From NCBI GenBank assembly GCA_028554645.1, contig JAQOOI010000019.1, forward strand, positions 1,116,001-1,180,000: a DNA stretch of 64,000 bases. The letters are read 5' to 3'. Position numbers and translations under genes: made by a program. The stretch is from Omphalotus guepiniiformis (Eukaryota; Basidiomycota; Agaricomycetes; Agaricales; Omphalotaceae). Of the stretch, positions 1 to 10,928 are shown one piece after another; the first letter of the stretch is position 1; every line of letters starts with the position of its first letter. The notes beneath the pieces were generated by a model. The model saw only the letters and a program-made list of their open reading frames with translations, did no database searches and was not told the DNA's origin.

Positions 1-221
1 TGTCTGTCTGTGTCTGTCTGTTTTGCTGTTTCTGGTACTTGTCGAAGGGTCTAGACGGTGATCTTTCAGTTCAGTCAGTCTTTCCAACAGTCTAGCTCGA
101 CTTTAGTCAGTTTTCTGCGTGCGGAATCTTTGCCAATGCCAGACTACACTCGCTTTTACAAGGCAACCTTTGAGTTTTAGATGAGTTCCTACGTCTTAGA
201 GTGCTCATTTTGCTGCTATTA
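1..221 (-). mobile_element. X' : second copy of LTR-like insertion X, cut by window edge
   Basis: This stretch is the near-exact reverse complement of about 4332-4553. It ends at 221 with GCTGCTATTA, the same terminus (TAATAGCAGC read outward) that starts copy X at 4332, so the element edge is defined by comparing the two copies. It contains the same TCTG/CAGA short repeat. It sits inside the Copia-A RNase H region directly after the H-I-D-V residues, and the rest of the copy lies left of the window. No coding capacity is visible. Confidence 0.75.
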
Positions 222-571
222 ACGTCAATGTGTTTGGTCCTGCTATGGTACATGTGATCACGAGAGAGAGCAATGGCAGATTGACTGTCTGAGTTCAGTG
301 GAGTCGGGTTGCGAATGATGGTGTATGTGGGATGGAAGACAAGACTGATGAATGATCGTTGCCAAAGACCTTCCTTGGACGTGTCTGTCGCAGCTACATA
401 TTCTGATTCAGCAGTGGAAAGGGTGATGAGAGTTTGCACTTTTGAAGATCAACTTACGGCACCACCATCAATGAGGTACACCCAACCAGTAACCACCTTG
501 CAGTCGTCTGACACACTTCCGTTAGCATCAATGAAACCAGCGAGATCGCTAGCTTGGACGCCATATGATAG
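222..571 (-). pseudogene. Copia-A RNase H fragment
   Basis: The minus strand reads through the RNase H domain typical of Copia polyproteins: a G-V-Q-A-S-D-L-A-G-F stretch, then LSTAESEYVAATDTSKEGLW, then the closing TKHIDV where X' interrupts it. The usual W of the AVSWSSK motif is a TGA stop at 449-451 (TGG to TGA, a G-to-A change). At its 5' side the frame meets fold-back element P. The RT segment carrying the YVDD catalytic motif, normally about 200 residues, is missing between this piece and the one at 2051. It degrades the RNA strand in RNA/DNA hybrids during reverse transcription in functional relatives; this copy is dead. Confidence 0.85.
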
Positions 572-573
572 TA

Positions 574-2048
574 TGCTGTTAAATAGTGGAAAATAAAAAT
601 CTTGACGATAGCACCCCTAGACCTATTGATACATATCAAACTGAAGCAGATTGGGCTGTTTCACATCATATCAGATGCTCTCGTGTGCTATCGTCACTCA
701 CTCAGATGCTCTTGCGTGCTATCGTCACTCACTCAGATGCTCTTGCGCGCTATCATCACTCACTCAGATGCTCTCATGCGCTATCGTCACTCACTCAGTT
801 GCTCTTGCACACTATCATCACTCACTCAGATGTGCTATCATCACTCACTCAGGTGTGCTATCGTTACTCACCTAGTTGCTCTCATGTGCCATTGCCAGTG
901 AGCAATCTAAGCAAGTAATATGTAAAGGAGTGTAGTGAAATTAGTGCTATCAGCTAAATCAGAGCAATCTAAGCAAGTAATATGTAAAGGAGTGTAGTGA
1001 AATCAGTCACAAACTATTAGGATGCTATAAGCTAAATCAGTTCAAGTAACATGTAAAGGAGTGTAGTATAATCAGACACATACTGTTATGATACTGTGAA
1101 CCAAATCAGAGCAATCAGAGCAAGCAATACTTGAATGAGTTGTTACCTTTCTAATCATCAGGTGTGGTCATGTCACTCAATGAGGCTTTCTTTCTGGAAT
1201 GGTTTAAACCTTTAGATGGCAACAACTCCACACATTGGTTACCCAATAGTGTTAGGATGTGGCAACTTAACAACTGAACTGCTTAAACAAGGCTAGGAAG
1301 TAATGCAGATTCTAACATAGTTGCCTTTGAGTCTAGTTTGTGGAGCACTCAGTCTTTCTAGTCACTAGTGCACTTTATAACAAATAGTAATGTGAAAATC
1401 TACTCATCCTTATTGGAATCATTATCCCACTTCTGGTTTTGTACATATCACTTGCTCTGATTGACCTTTAGCCATAATAGTTCTTTTCAGTTGAACTACA
1501 TCCATTTATGTATCACTTGCTCTGATTGCTCTGATCTAGCATATAGCATTATATTTAATCTCTGATGTTACTACACTCATTTATATATTGCCTGCTCTGG
1601 TTGCTCTGATTTGGCTTATAGTATCATAACAGTATGTGTCTAGTTGTACTACACTCCTTTACATGTTACTTGAACTGATTTAGCTTATAACATCCTAATA
1701 GTTTGTGACTGATTTCACTACACTCCTTTATATATTACTTGCTTAGATTGCTCTGATTTAGCTGATAGCACTAATTTCACTACACTCCTTTACATATTAC
1801 TTGCTTAGATTGCTCACTGGCAATGGCACATGAGAGCAACTAGGTGAGTGACGATAGCACACCTGAGTGAGTGACGATAGCACATCTGAGTGAGTGACAA
1901 TAGCGTGCGAGAGCATCTGAGTGAGTGACGATAGTGTGCGAGAGCATCTGATATGATGTGAAACAGCCTAATCTGCTTCAGCTTGATATGTATCAATGGG
2001 TCTAGGGGTGCTATCGTCAAGTTTTTTATTTTCCACTATTTAACAGCA
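574..2048. mobile_element. P : 1.5 kb fold-back (long inverted repeat) element
   Basis: The two ends are long inverted repeats: about 574-1140 matches the reverse complement of about 1500-2048, starting TGCTGTTAAATAGTGG at both ends. A TA dinucleotide flanks each side (572-573 and 2049-2050), compatible with a TA target duplication. The arms hold a minisatellite of about 31 bp units and repeated GTAAAGGAGTGTAGT motifs. No transposase ORF is present; the apparent ORFs in the arms are translations of the minisatellite. It lies inside Copia-A between RT and RNase H. This is a non-autonomous element, and the mobilising family is not identified. Confidence 0.75.
663..890. repeat. Minisatellite in the left arm of P
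   Basis: About seven head-to-tail units of roughly 31 bp, core GCTATCGTCACTCACTCAG preceded by ATGCTCTTGCG-like spacers, with the last two units shortened to about 23 bp. The opposite arm (about 1845-1950) holds the inverted version with fewer units, so the arms have changed copy number independently. Confidence 0.85.
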
Positions 2049-2050
2049 TA

Positions 2051-3297
2051 GGTCCACTTCGCATCTCTCCATACCCAGCAACGACTTCAGAGTGCTCCCG
2101 AATTTAAGAGACCAATAGCGCCCGCTTTGCTTCAAGCCATAGATTGGCCTTTTAAGCTTCAGAACTGTATGGGATGGATTAGTGGACAGAGGGTAACCTG
2201 GAGGATGTTTGAGAAAGATCTCCTCGTCCTCGAGAAGGTCTCCATTGAGGTAAGCTCCCTTGACATCTACTTGATGGATTTCCAGGTAGTATCGAGCTCC
2301 AAGAGCTAACGCTGTGCGTATAGACGCCAGACAAGCGACAGGCGCATAGGTCTCATGGAAGTCCACCCCGTATTCCTGTGTATAACCCTGCACTACCAAC
2401 CGAGCTTTGTACCTGTCAATCCCTCCGCTCTCATTCTTCTTGATCTTGAAAACCCACTTGCACCCTACAACATTCGCGTCCTGAGGTTTTGGTACCACGT
2501 TCCAAGTGTCGTGTTTGGAGAGGTTCTGCAATTCTTTGTCAATAGCCTTAGCCCACCTTTCCCAGTCCGGTGAGCGCTTAGCTTCTGCCAACGACTTCGG
2601 TTCAATGTGATCTGCCAGCGACATTTCTTCCTCCATTGCCATTGCTACCGCGACTTCTACACGTTCAGCTGGTGCCTGAAGACCCTTTGGCAAGGTAGAG
2701 GTTCTCCCAGTGCCCATCTGGGTTCCCTCACCTGCTCTAAGAGCTTCGACGTAGCGAGAAGGCTTGTGAATACGTTGAGTGCGGGGTTCGGAAATAACAG
2801 GTTCGGTTAGCAATATAGCCGAGGTAGCCAGATCGGAAGCAGATTCCAACGGACCAGAGATAAGCTGTGTGGGGGTGGCAGTGTTGTGTGTGTTGGTGGG
2901 TCCATCAACTGAGTCTCGAGAAATTTTGCTACTCTTCTCCCCCTCAATGTCACCACCACCAGCCCCAGCCACTTCAACACGCTTGCCCAGACGTGTGAAG
3001 ATGACGGAACGCTCAACAGTGACAATGCGGCAGTCCTCCCAATATACTTGATGCCCTTGACTCTGGACATGAGATTCAGTGTCGCCATCAAAGCCAACCC
3101 AACGGCCAACACGAGCGCGTTCTGCTAGCTTTGAAGACAGACAATAGTGCACAAAGACTTTGGCACCCCATTCAGGAAGGTCAGCGAGGTTAGGGCAACG
3201 ACCATACACAACTCCATATGGTGTCTGGTAGTGTAGTGCACGCGTAGGAGAATGATTCTTCAACCAAACCACATGACGAAGGGCTTCACCCCAGAGG
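2051..3297 (-). pseudogene. Copia-A integrase C-terminal part and N-terminal half of reverse transcriptase
   Basis: On the minus strand the frame opens with the end of the Copia integrase region (LWGEALRHVVWLKN), runs through a variable linker, then the Copia RT signature: CKWVFKIKKN, a YKARLVVQGYTQ stretch, the VDVKGAYLNG motif with one catalytic aspartate, and IYGLKQSGRYW. It stops at 2040 because fold-back element P begins; the YVDD motif that should follow is absent from the window. In a live element this region copies genomic RNA into cDNA. The start is not an ATG: it continues from the integrase piece at 3771 once the MITE at 3301-3767 is removed. Confidence 0.9.
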
Positions 3298-3300
3298 TAG

Positions 3301-3767
3301 CACTGCTCCAGATCTTTTCTTTCTCATGAAAAAAAGATAAATAGAAAGAATATGTATTTGTTACAACAATGAAAGGCTTTCTTATCATAAATAGATTTGC
3401 TTTCTCTTGCCAAAATTATTAATTTTTGTGATGAAGAATAGTACTCTTTCTCATCCAATATTGATTTAATTTTTTGTTCAGGAAACAAAATGGGTAATGA
3501 GTGCCCACTAGGTGCCCACTAGGTGCCCACTGATTTGAGTGAGTAAGTGGGCATTTTGTTTCCTGGACAAAAAAGTAAAAACATTGTTTTGTCTTTTTTT
3601 CACAACAAAGTAGTTCTTTGTTAAATGACAAAGATCTCATTTTTAATATAAGAAAGAATGATATTTACATTTAGTTTCTCACACAATATTCTTTTCCAAT
3701 ATTCATTAAAATAAAATTTATTTTAATTTATGTTTTTTGCACAGAAAAGAAAGGATCTGGGGCAGTG
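3301..3767. mobile_element. CACTA-type MITE (467 bp) with TAG target duplication
   Basis: The element begins CACTGCTCCAGATC and ends in its inverted match (CACTGCCCCAGATC read from the right), flanked by TAG at 3298-3300 and 3768-3770. CACTA/G termini with a 3 bp duplication are the hallmark of the CACTA (EnSpm/CMC) superfamily. Removing the element plus one TAG restores the Copia-A frame exactly (LPHYLWGEALRHVVW). The interior is AT-rich, with a second inverted motif CAGGAAACAAAATG around a short GTGCCCACTAG tandem repeat at about 3500-3530. There is no transposase; it must depend on an element elsewhere. Confidence 0.85.
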
Positions 3768-3770
3768 TAG

Positions 3771-4327
3771 TGAGGAAGGTGAGAGGAATGTAGCATAGCA
3801 CGTATGCGTTCAAGAAGGGTGCGATTGAGACACTTGGAGATGCCATTCTCCTCGGGTGTCTCATGAACAGTCATCCTATGAAGCGTGCCCTGGCTTCATA
3901 AATAGGACCTGAATTCTTTGCTGACATATTCTCCTCCAGGATCACTGTGTAACACTTTAATGATGGCATTCATGTGTACTCGCACAAATGCTTCATACTC
4001 CTGGTATGCACAGAATGTCTCACTCTTGTGTTCGAGAAGACTGATATGCGTAAGCCGAGAGTGATCATCCATGAACATCATAAAATAACACTTTCCCCCT
4101 TTCGTAGTTGTCTGGGAGGGACCCCACACGTCACTAAACACCCGCTCACCAAATTCCTCAGAATGCTTGCCCCTGCGAACTTTCGGAACTGGCTTGTGTG
4201 TAGCTTTCGCAAAGATGCAAGACTCACACATGAAGTCATCCGCACCATGTACGCGCTCCAGGTCAACACCTGCAATTAACCCCTCACTGACCATCTTCTT
4301 CACAGTGTCAGGTGAAATAGGCCCCAT
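3771..4327 (-). pseudogene. Copia-A GAG-pre-integrase and integrase core
   Basis: The minus-strand frame starts at GPISPDTVKKM, then the C-x2-C part of the GAG-pre-integrase zinc motif (FMCESCIFAKATHK), then the integrase core with the first catalytic Asp in FSDVWGPS and the second in HSDPGGEY. After a TGA just before 3895 the same frame continues to PEENGISKCLNRTL, where relatives have E-R: the third catalytic acid is Lys (GAG to AAG, about 3833-3835) and the neighbouring Arg is Cys, both C:G to T:A changes. Integrase inserts the cDNA into the genome; this copy cannot. Upstream it joins 5828-8118 across insertion X. Confidence 0.88.
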
Positions 4328-4331
4328 CCGC

Positions 4332-5823
4332 TAATAGCAGCGAAATGAGCACTCTAAGACGTAGGAACTCGTCTAAAACTCAAAGGTTGCCTTGTAAAAG
4401 CGAGTGTAGTCTGGCATTGGCAAAGATTCCGCACGCAGAAAACTGACTAAAGTCGAGCTAGACTGTTGGAAAGACTGACTGAACTGAAAGATCACCGTCT
4501 AGACCCTTCGACAAGTACCAGAAACAGCAAAACAGACAGACACAGACAGACAGACACAGACAGACAGACACAGACAGACAGACAGACAGACAGTTCAAAC
4601 ACAACAGATGTTCAGATATTTAGCACTCTATCAAAGCACTGCAATTCCTAACAGTCTGCCTCTACCAGCTCGAAGAACCGGGGCCTGACGTTCACAATCA
4701 AGAGGCCTTCTGTGATTTAACGCTCTAGAAGATACGTAAAGTTCTCCAATTTGGCGGGCAGTCGTAACCTGGGGCGCTCGACCCTATACATGACAGTATA
4801 TGTACTCTACTGCTTGTAAGTATTTCATAAATAGATAGAAAACTGAGTGGAGTAATTAAAAGGAACAGAGGGATAACATCGAGTATAAAATGGATATAAA
4901 CAGAAACAATATGACTGAGTTGGGTAAGTAGGCACGTCTAGAGGGTAATTATGTGCAGTTCTTGGGTATATATGTGTAAGTATTATGTTTTAGTGATGTT
5001 TTTGGTACATCTAGACCCTTCTTATCATGCGCTCGAGCCATTCTAAACGAACTACTCCTATGCATTTCGTTATTATTCATCTTCGTAACTGTTTTACAGT
5101 GTACTTATAGGGGCACCGAGGGCAGTTTCTAGTTATTTATCCCATCGGGCTTCCGTATTTTCTCCTATTTCAACATCTAGACCCCATAGCACCTCGTAGA
5201 TATACCAATATCCAGTGCTCGAAGGCCAATTCTGTCATTACTTTACTAACGAGTTATTATACAGTCATCGAGACCGATCATTTTCATAGCTTTGACCATC
5301 TAGTATCTCGGAACGGAATCATCGATCATATATTTCCGATTATAAAGTGTTATCTCCAGTATATCATCAATCTGCAGGTTCTAGGAGGTCGGCTAAGTTC
5401 GAACAAACCATTTTGATGGCTCGGCGATACCTCTAGCTTTGTCCTTTCGAAGTTATGTAGGCTCATGAGGCTATTACACCTGTGTGTGTGTAGTTTCTTC
5501 CTTTCTAAGTCCCGTGGATTACACAGATACTCGAATAGCAACTTCCAGACAGAGGGCTCTTTGCCAGGCAGGGTGGGTCTGACCATACTGTACAGTCTCG
5601 CAGCAGGTAGTTACTTCGCCGAAGGTCTAGAGGCATATCAGCCATAAGGTCTTGATGCATACTCATACATTGTAGTCCTTTCACTTCAAGCCTTTAACTA
5701 TTCGTGTTCTATGTTTTAGTTAGCACTATGGGACATAGTCTAGCCCCTTTATTCCCATCATATTCACAGTAGAAATTGTTTAATTTCAGGTGTTTCAGGT
5801 GTCTATGCGTTTTCAGCGCAACA
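4332..5823 (+). mobile_element. X : 1.5 kb LTR-like insertion in Copia-A
   Basis: Edges are set by the interruption of the Copia-A frame (TVEELHR on one side, RMGPISPDT on the other) and by the shared terminus with X' at 221. It starts TAATAGCAGC, ends GCGCAACA, and is flanked by CCGC (4328-4331) and CCAC (5824-5827), a 4 bp target duplication with one CpG transition. No ORF of substance is found and no internal tRNA or zinc motif is seen. It resembles a solo LTR or another non-autonomous LTR-type remnant; the parent element is not in the window. Confidence 0.65.
4527..4594. repeat. (CAGA)n / CAGACACAGACAGA short tandem repeat
   Basis: A run of CAGACAGACACAGA-type tetranucleotide units inside insertion X. 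Its counterpart is the TCTG run at 1-20 in X'. Confidence 0.9.
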
Positions 5824-5827
5824 CCAC

Positions 5828-7389
5828 CTATGCAACTCCTCCACTGTTAGTCACTCTACAACCACATAAGCCTCCTCGACATTCGCTATACGATATAGAC
5901 CACGCAAGCGAGGTATGTACCCCACCACTTTGTCCTGCTTGTCATAGACAGTGACATGTCCTTCTTTGAACTTCAGCCAGTACCCGACGTCTTCAAGACA
6001 TGGAATAGAGATCAAGGTGTCGCTGATCTCAGGTACATAGAGGGTGTCGGGAAGACGTAGTACCCGGCCATTCTCAAGGCGTATACTCGCGTCACCACCC
6101 TGGTCGGCTATGAAGGAATCACTCGTGGGTACATGGAATCAGCGGGGTACACAGGTGTGTAACGGCTCATCGAACAGAGAGATGTCGGGAGTGACGTGCC
6201 TGGTACAGGATGAATCCAGGATATAGGAGGGTTTGTAGTCCACGTCTTCTCCGATGTGCATGGCTACTTTGTCGTGCAGACACACATATTGGAACACCTC
6301 AATGTTATCCGCGAAAAGGTATATATCCCGCAGTCCCAGCTCGGCATTGGTAGGAAGTGTGCATGGCCTGTCTTCATACTCAACGTCGTACCCCTGCGCG
6401 TCATCATCATCATCCCCATCATCATCCTCATCCTCGCTATTGCCGTCGTCGTATGAGGACCCATGCTTGGACCACAACTTGGCTTTACATAGTTGTGAAG
6501 CTAGGAAACCGTTCAGCATGTGAAGCTCGCAATAATCCACCACAGATGAAGGTGACCACCCAATTAACGCGGTCCTAGCTTCATTGATCCTGGACAAACA
6601 TGCATGAAGATACTGGTCTCCCATTAGGGTAGAGGTATCGACCGCCAACGTGGCGTGAGCTTGTAGACGCCACACTCGGGCCTGAGCAACAAGCACAGCG
6701 TCATTCTGCGCGAGGCTAAAAAGCTCTCTAGTACAGAGAAGACGGTCGATGATCTCCTCTTCGCTTCCTAGCAGTCCTTCAATGATCTCCGACACTGGCA
6801 TTGTTTGTACAGTGCGGAAGGCATCCTCCACATCCTCTCCATTAGACCACTCACTTTCACTATCGGTTACGGCCTCCAGGGGCGGCATGGAGTCATCAGA
6901 GGCTTTGTCAGAAGTCACGCTGCATAGATCAGCTCCATCTGAATGGTCACCATCGAAGATGCTGTCTTCATCATCTTCGGAGTCGCTGACTGGTGCATAA
7001 TCAGCAAGGTACGCAAAGTCCTCATCCTGGACTTCCTCTACAGCTGTGTGAGCCTCTCCTGACATCTTCTTCTCATATCTAGGTGGTTCAGTACGTTGGG
7101 AGTCACCCTGGCTGCTAATCTTTGCAGCACTTCGACATTCATGGGCAAAGTGGCCTATCTTTCCACAATTGAAGCATTTGGTTCCAGCACTTCGACTACT
7201 GTTCCCGCTTCCGCTAGCTCGTCCTTGACTCGGCCTGCGACTATGCAAGTGTCCGTGTTGCACACTGTGACCATTTTGGGCATTAGGTGCTTGTGGCGCA
7301 CAGTAGCGGCTATCATCAGCTGCAAGCGCTACGTCCCTTGAATCTGTAGCTTCAGATCTGGGCTTAGACCTAAGCTTCGTGTTGTAGAA
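5828..7389 (-). pseudogene. Copia-A Gag zinc knuckle, acidic linker and protease
   Basis: Minus-strand reading frame with the nucleocapsid-type zinc knuckle C-x2-C-x4-H-x4-C (KCFNCGKIGHFAHECR, about 7140-7185), a long acidic linker rich in D/E, and the start of the aspartic protease (YILDSSCTRHVTPD, about 6200). The canonical D-S-G is D-S-S. In-frame stops are visible: TGA at 6139-6141 and TGA at 5851-5853. After these the frame continues through RLPDTLYVPEISDTLI to TVEELHR at X. In a live element the protease cleaves the Gag-Pol polyprotein. It joins the Gag N-terminus at 7390 across one TGA. Confidence 0.87.
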
Positions 7390-8118
7390 TCACTTCAAAG
7401 CTTCAACAAGGTCGTCCGTTGGCAAGGTACGTCCATCCATAGCGCTGAATTCAATTAATGTAATAGCGTGGTTACGATAGACAGGAGGAATGATTTTAAG
7501 GTCGTGAGATCGACATTCTTTGTCGCTAATGTATCCCCCGGCGTTCTTGATTTCGTCCGCAAGTCTCTCGTCCTCTTCAAGAAACTTCCTCACATCTCCA
7601 CATACTGGGCAGGTACGTGCTTCCCAATCTGCTTTCATCTGGGATAGAATGATCTCTGATTTTACTTGGACCTCCTCAACAACGTTGATCCAGATATCAT
7701 ATATGCGGGCGGCATGTTTCGTAACTTTGCACATAAGAGAATCATCAAGGCGATCTGTGAGGTATGCTCGGGCTTGGCTCTCGAGCCGAGCATAAGCATT
7801 GTAAGTGTTGAGCTGGTTGGCATAAGGTGCTGAATCAGTGTCTTTAGGGACGATAGGAGGGATGAAATTTTTGGAGAACAGGTGACCGAGTCCTGCTGCT
7901 TCAACTGCTATGAACCATCTCTGCTTGAAGACAAGAAAGTTTGATCCATCCGGTGCAACAGTAGGTATCTTCGCGAAGAAGTCGGCTCGCTGACCTATAT
8001 TCTGGTAGGCCGTGGGCATAGGAGCTGGGGTGAGAAACAATGAGCTAACAAAGTCTTCGTATGTATGGGCATTATAGGCTGCAGTGGTACAGTTGCGGGA
8101 TGTAATGGGATTCTCCAT
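7390..8118 (-). pseudogene. Copia-A Gag N-terminal (UBN2-like) region
   Basis: A 242-residue open frame starting MENPITSRNCTTAAYNAHTY, with the tryptophan-containing FKQRWFIAVEAAGLGHLF and ARLESQARAYLTDRLDDSLM segments typical of the Copia Gag capsid (UBN2/RVT-gag-like) fold. It builds the cytoplasmic virus-like particle in functional relatives. The frame stops at TGA 7390-7392, but the next codons continue in frame into the zinc-knuckle part, so this is probably a CGA (Arg) to TGA change. The ATG is about 200 bp downstream of the primer binding site, a normal leader length. Confidence 0.87.
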
Positions 8119-8311
8119 GTGCCAGATTCAGATTGACGGTTCATCTGGATTGACGTGGGCTTCCTGGGTGCTTGCGCTTTGACAACTAGATTGGTTAAGG
8201 ATATTACTTTGTGAGATGGAAGCCATCTCGGGCAGGGCAGGCTGTTCGGACATGGTATGGGGAAATAATGTTTAAGCCACACTTCGCAGGGAGACACTAT
8301 TAATAGGGCTC

Positions 8312-8324
8312 GGGGCCCATAACC
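8312..8324 (-). promoter_or_regulatory. Copia-A primer binding site (half-tRNA initiator Met type)
   Basis: Minus strand reads GGTTATGGGCCCC close to the LTR end. This is complementary to the anticodon arm (GGGCCCAUAACC) of eukaryotic initiator tRNA-Met, the internal half-tRNA primer described for Drosophila copia. The same sequence occurs at Copia-B (54715-54727), which supports function in both families. Confidence 0.8.
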
Positions 8325-8327
8325 TAT

Positions 8328-8708
8328 TGTGATGCTAAATGTATTGAAAGGCACTTGGATGTCTGTGAATATGACAGAAGCTCAGAGTGCAATACGTTGG
8401 AGTAAGCGTCTATGTATTCACCTGTGAATATGACAGAAGCTAAGGTAACAGTAAGTATCATAGATACTTTATAGTAATTAGAGCAACTCACCTCAGAGCG
8501 CAATACGTTGGAGTAAGCGTCTGAGGTGCGTTGACGATCCAAAACAGTAAGTAAGTGAGCAGGATAGGAGTCGAGTCCAATGTCCATGCACTATATACAT
8601 AAAAGGAAAGGAGGAACATAAGTAGGATATTGTACTCGTGTATATACTAGTGTCTGTGTTTGAATGAATAAGAGTCCATAAGATGAGAAAAGAAATAATA
8701 CTTCAACA
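8328..8708 (-). mobile_element. Copia-A 5' LTR
   Basis: On the minus strand it begins TGTTGAAGTATTATT (plus 8708) and ends near CATCACA just before the primer binding site. Length is about 381 bp, in the range of the other Copia LTRs here (344-394 bp). It contains two direct copies of a segment CAATACGTTGGAGTAAGCGT (about 8390 and 8502). It abuts the truncated MULE at 8709. The matching 3' LTR lies left of the window or was lost to X'. Confidence 0.65.
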
Positions 8709-8714
8709 CATACT

Positions 8715-9996
8715 TCAAGCATGTGGATAATTCTGAATATCTTCCCACATCTTCTGAAACTGCACCACATCAGTTATATACACAAATCTCTTCAACATCT
8801 CCCATAGATCAGGAAAGTGTGAAGGCACGAAGTGTTGTTGCCATGCATGAAGAACATGCCACAGGCATAGGAGCAACTTTGACTCTGGATAGACTTGTGA
8901 TATGGAGTTCATCTGTCCAATGTCTTTATCAGACATAATGTACTTTGGTACAATTGATGAATTTTGAAGGTGTATCGAGTGTAGAAAAAAGGTAGTCGTT
9001 TCTTGTTGTGCATTGGAGGATAGCATCCAAGCAACAGACATCCCTTGATATCTCTATCATTGGTGAAACATCAAACAAAAGAGAGTAGTACTTGCATACT
9101 GTGGCCCCAGTGATCTCATGTTATCAGCATAAACTAGCTCATATTTTTGTATTGCATGGTATTATGGGTAGCATCTATTCCACAAAAGCTGTTGCCATAT
9201 CTCTGAAAGCTTGCCTGCTGGTAGGGACTCTGAATAGCAAGCAAAAAGCAATCAGGTGCGAGACCTGGATCTTTGGGGGGAGCATCACTTGCGCTCTTGA
9301 AAGCAATCAGAGACTTGAGCTTCTTCAATCTCTTGACCCACTCAAGAACAGATGCTCCATTATCTCAGGCCAATCTAATATTCTCCTCTTCAACCACCTT
9401 CTGAATGTGGCGCACATCAGCTGATGTGATAAACTGATTCCAAGTATGAGAGTTATTTTTCTGCACTTGCTTTAACTGAAATTCTAATCAGAAAAACTGG
9501 AAATAATTGATTGAAGGAAACACACAACTGCATCAGAGTCTAATCCCAATCAGATTAGATGCTCAATAATCTTGTATGTTGATTCAGGAAGAAATGTGAA
9601 TCGTGCATTTGCATCTCCAAGATCATGGCTATATTCTGAACTGTAACACCCTAAGATTTTGAATGTTCCAGGATAAGCCTTGACAATGATACAGCATGTA
9701 TATGAAGCAAATTTGTGAGGGATCTTCTGAGTATGGTCAAATTTCTTCATGTAATTGTTTTTACTTCCCCCAGTTGAAACCCGAGAACATACATAGACAA
9801 TCTTCTTGGACCAAAGGTTGGTGGCATGAGCTTGTGGATAGACAGTCTGATATTTCTGAAACTCAATAAATTTCTTCCGCTTCTCCTGTAGGAACCAATC
9901 CTCAAATGCTGGCATTGAAGCCCATTCAAGGTCATATTCATGAGCCTGATTATACCAGAATGATCCTATGGAACTGTCATCGTCTAGATTGGGCAA
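8715..9996 (-). pseudogene. MULE (Mutator-like) transposase remnant
   Basis: Three minus-strand pieces in order: 9550-9996 (N-terminal region, EYDLEWASMPAFEDW), 9134-9328 (start of the MULE catalytic domain, CGIDATHNTMQYKNM) and 8715-9041 (VAWMLSSNAQQETT, MSDKDIGQM and CLWHVLHAWQQHF). The first two catalytic acids are represented by GIDATHN and MSDKD; the third lies beyond the Copia-A LTR that cuts it at 8708. Frameshifts and stops separate the pieces. Live relatives excise and insert DNA by a DDE mechanism. No terminal inverted repeats were identified. Confidence 0.82.
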
Positions 9997-10928
9997 AGAA
10001 AGATCAGGCTAATAATCTGGAATGACAAATGTTTTCTTTTCTGATGGTGGGGTTGTGTGGGCAGCAGGATTGAACAGCTCTAGTGGGGCACATGTTTCAT
10101 GAATTAAGCCAGGAAGACTAAAGCAGAAGGTCAACATGAATGAGGGAGAGATTATGAGTTGAGAATGCTTTGGCACTACTTGGTTTATTTTTCCTTTCTA
10201 CATTCAAGCCACTCAAGCCACTCAGAGTGTGACATTTAAACAATGCATTTTATTTCTAGGATATTAAATTGAGAGAGTCGTGGAGGAACGGGATCACATA
10301 AGCTGCTTTCCCACCAATTTGGGATCACATGCATAAGGAGAAAAGCCAAAACCTCATGTAAATCTCTGGCATTATGTAAGCAGGAGATGGTGCGAATCAC
10401 CTTGCACGGCTGTGGCCCGTGAGCTTTTTGGGGGAAAAAAGGTAAATAAAAAAAGTACTCATTTGTGTGAAGCATTTTCAAATTCTTGAAACCTGAAGTT
10501 TTTCAGTTACCAAAATCATAGCTAATATTTAATGTTTCTGTACAATTTTTGATGTCAAAAGATTCATTGTTTGTATCAGGTTTCTTTATCTACACAAAGT
10601 TCAGAAGAATAAGATGTTTTTCTATCATTTTCAGGCCATCAAAAACCTCATGTTCTTGGCCTCCATATCTGAGAAATTTCTTCAATGGGTATTTGGGATG
10701 CCAAAAGCAATACAAAAGGGGCATGAAGTTTCTGCACTGCTGATGAGAATGAAATGGGGTAATGAACTGCTAAAGGGCTAATGAACAAAAAACCCAAAAA
10801 CAACCAAAACAACCAAATTACTTGAAAGGTGCGAATCTGAGGGGGCATTGTCGAAGGTTCCGCACAACCAAACTTATGGCATCTTTATTAGAACTTTATA
10901 TCTTTATCACAAGAACTTTCTAGTTGAG
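9997..10928. other. No gene recognised; probable MULE 5' remains and AT-rich sequence
   Basis: Short ORFs on both strands show no recognisable domain. The first few hundred bases may continue the MULE N-terminus, since the reading frame does not end cleanly. No repeat shared with another part of the window was seen until 10929. Confidence 0.4.

Noticed and set aside
1..20. TCTG repeat at the window start as telomeric DNA
   Set aside because: The same short repeat occurs internally at 4527-4594 within insertion X; it is a microsatellite.
663..890. Possible CRISPR array
   Set aside because: Units are adjacent without unique spacers, vary in length and sit in a eukaryotic fold-back element.
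586..918. Three overlapping plus-strand ORFs of about 100 residues
   Set aside because: They are translations of a 31 bp minisatellite in all three frames; the units repeat exactly at the DNA level.
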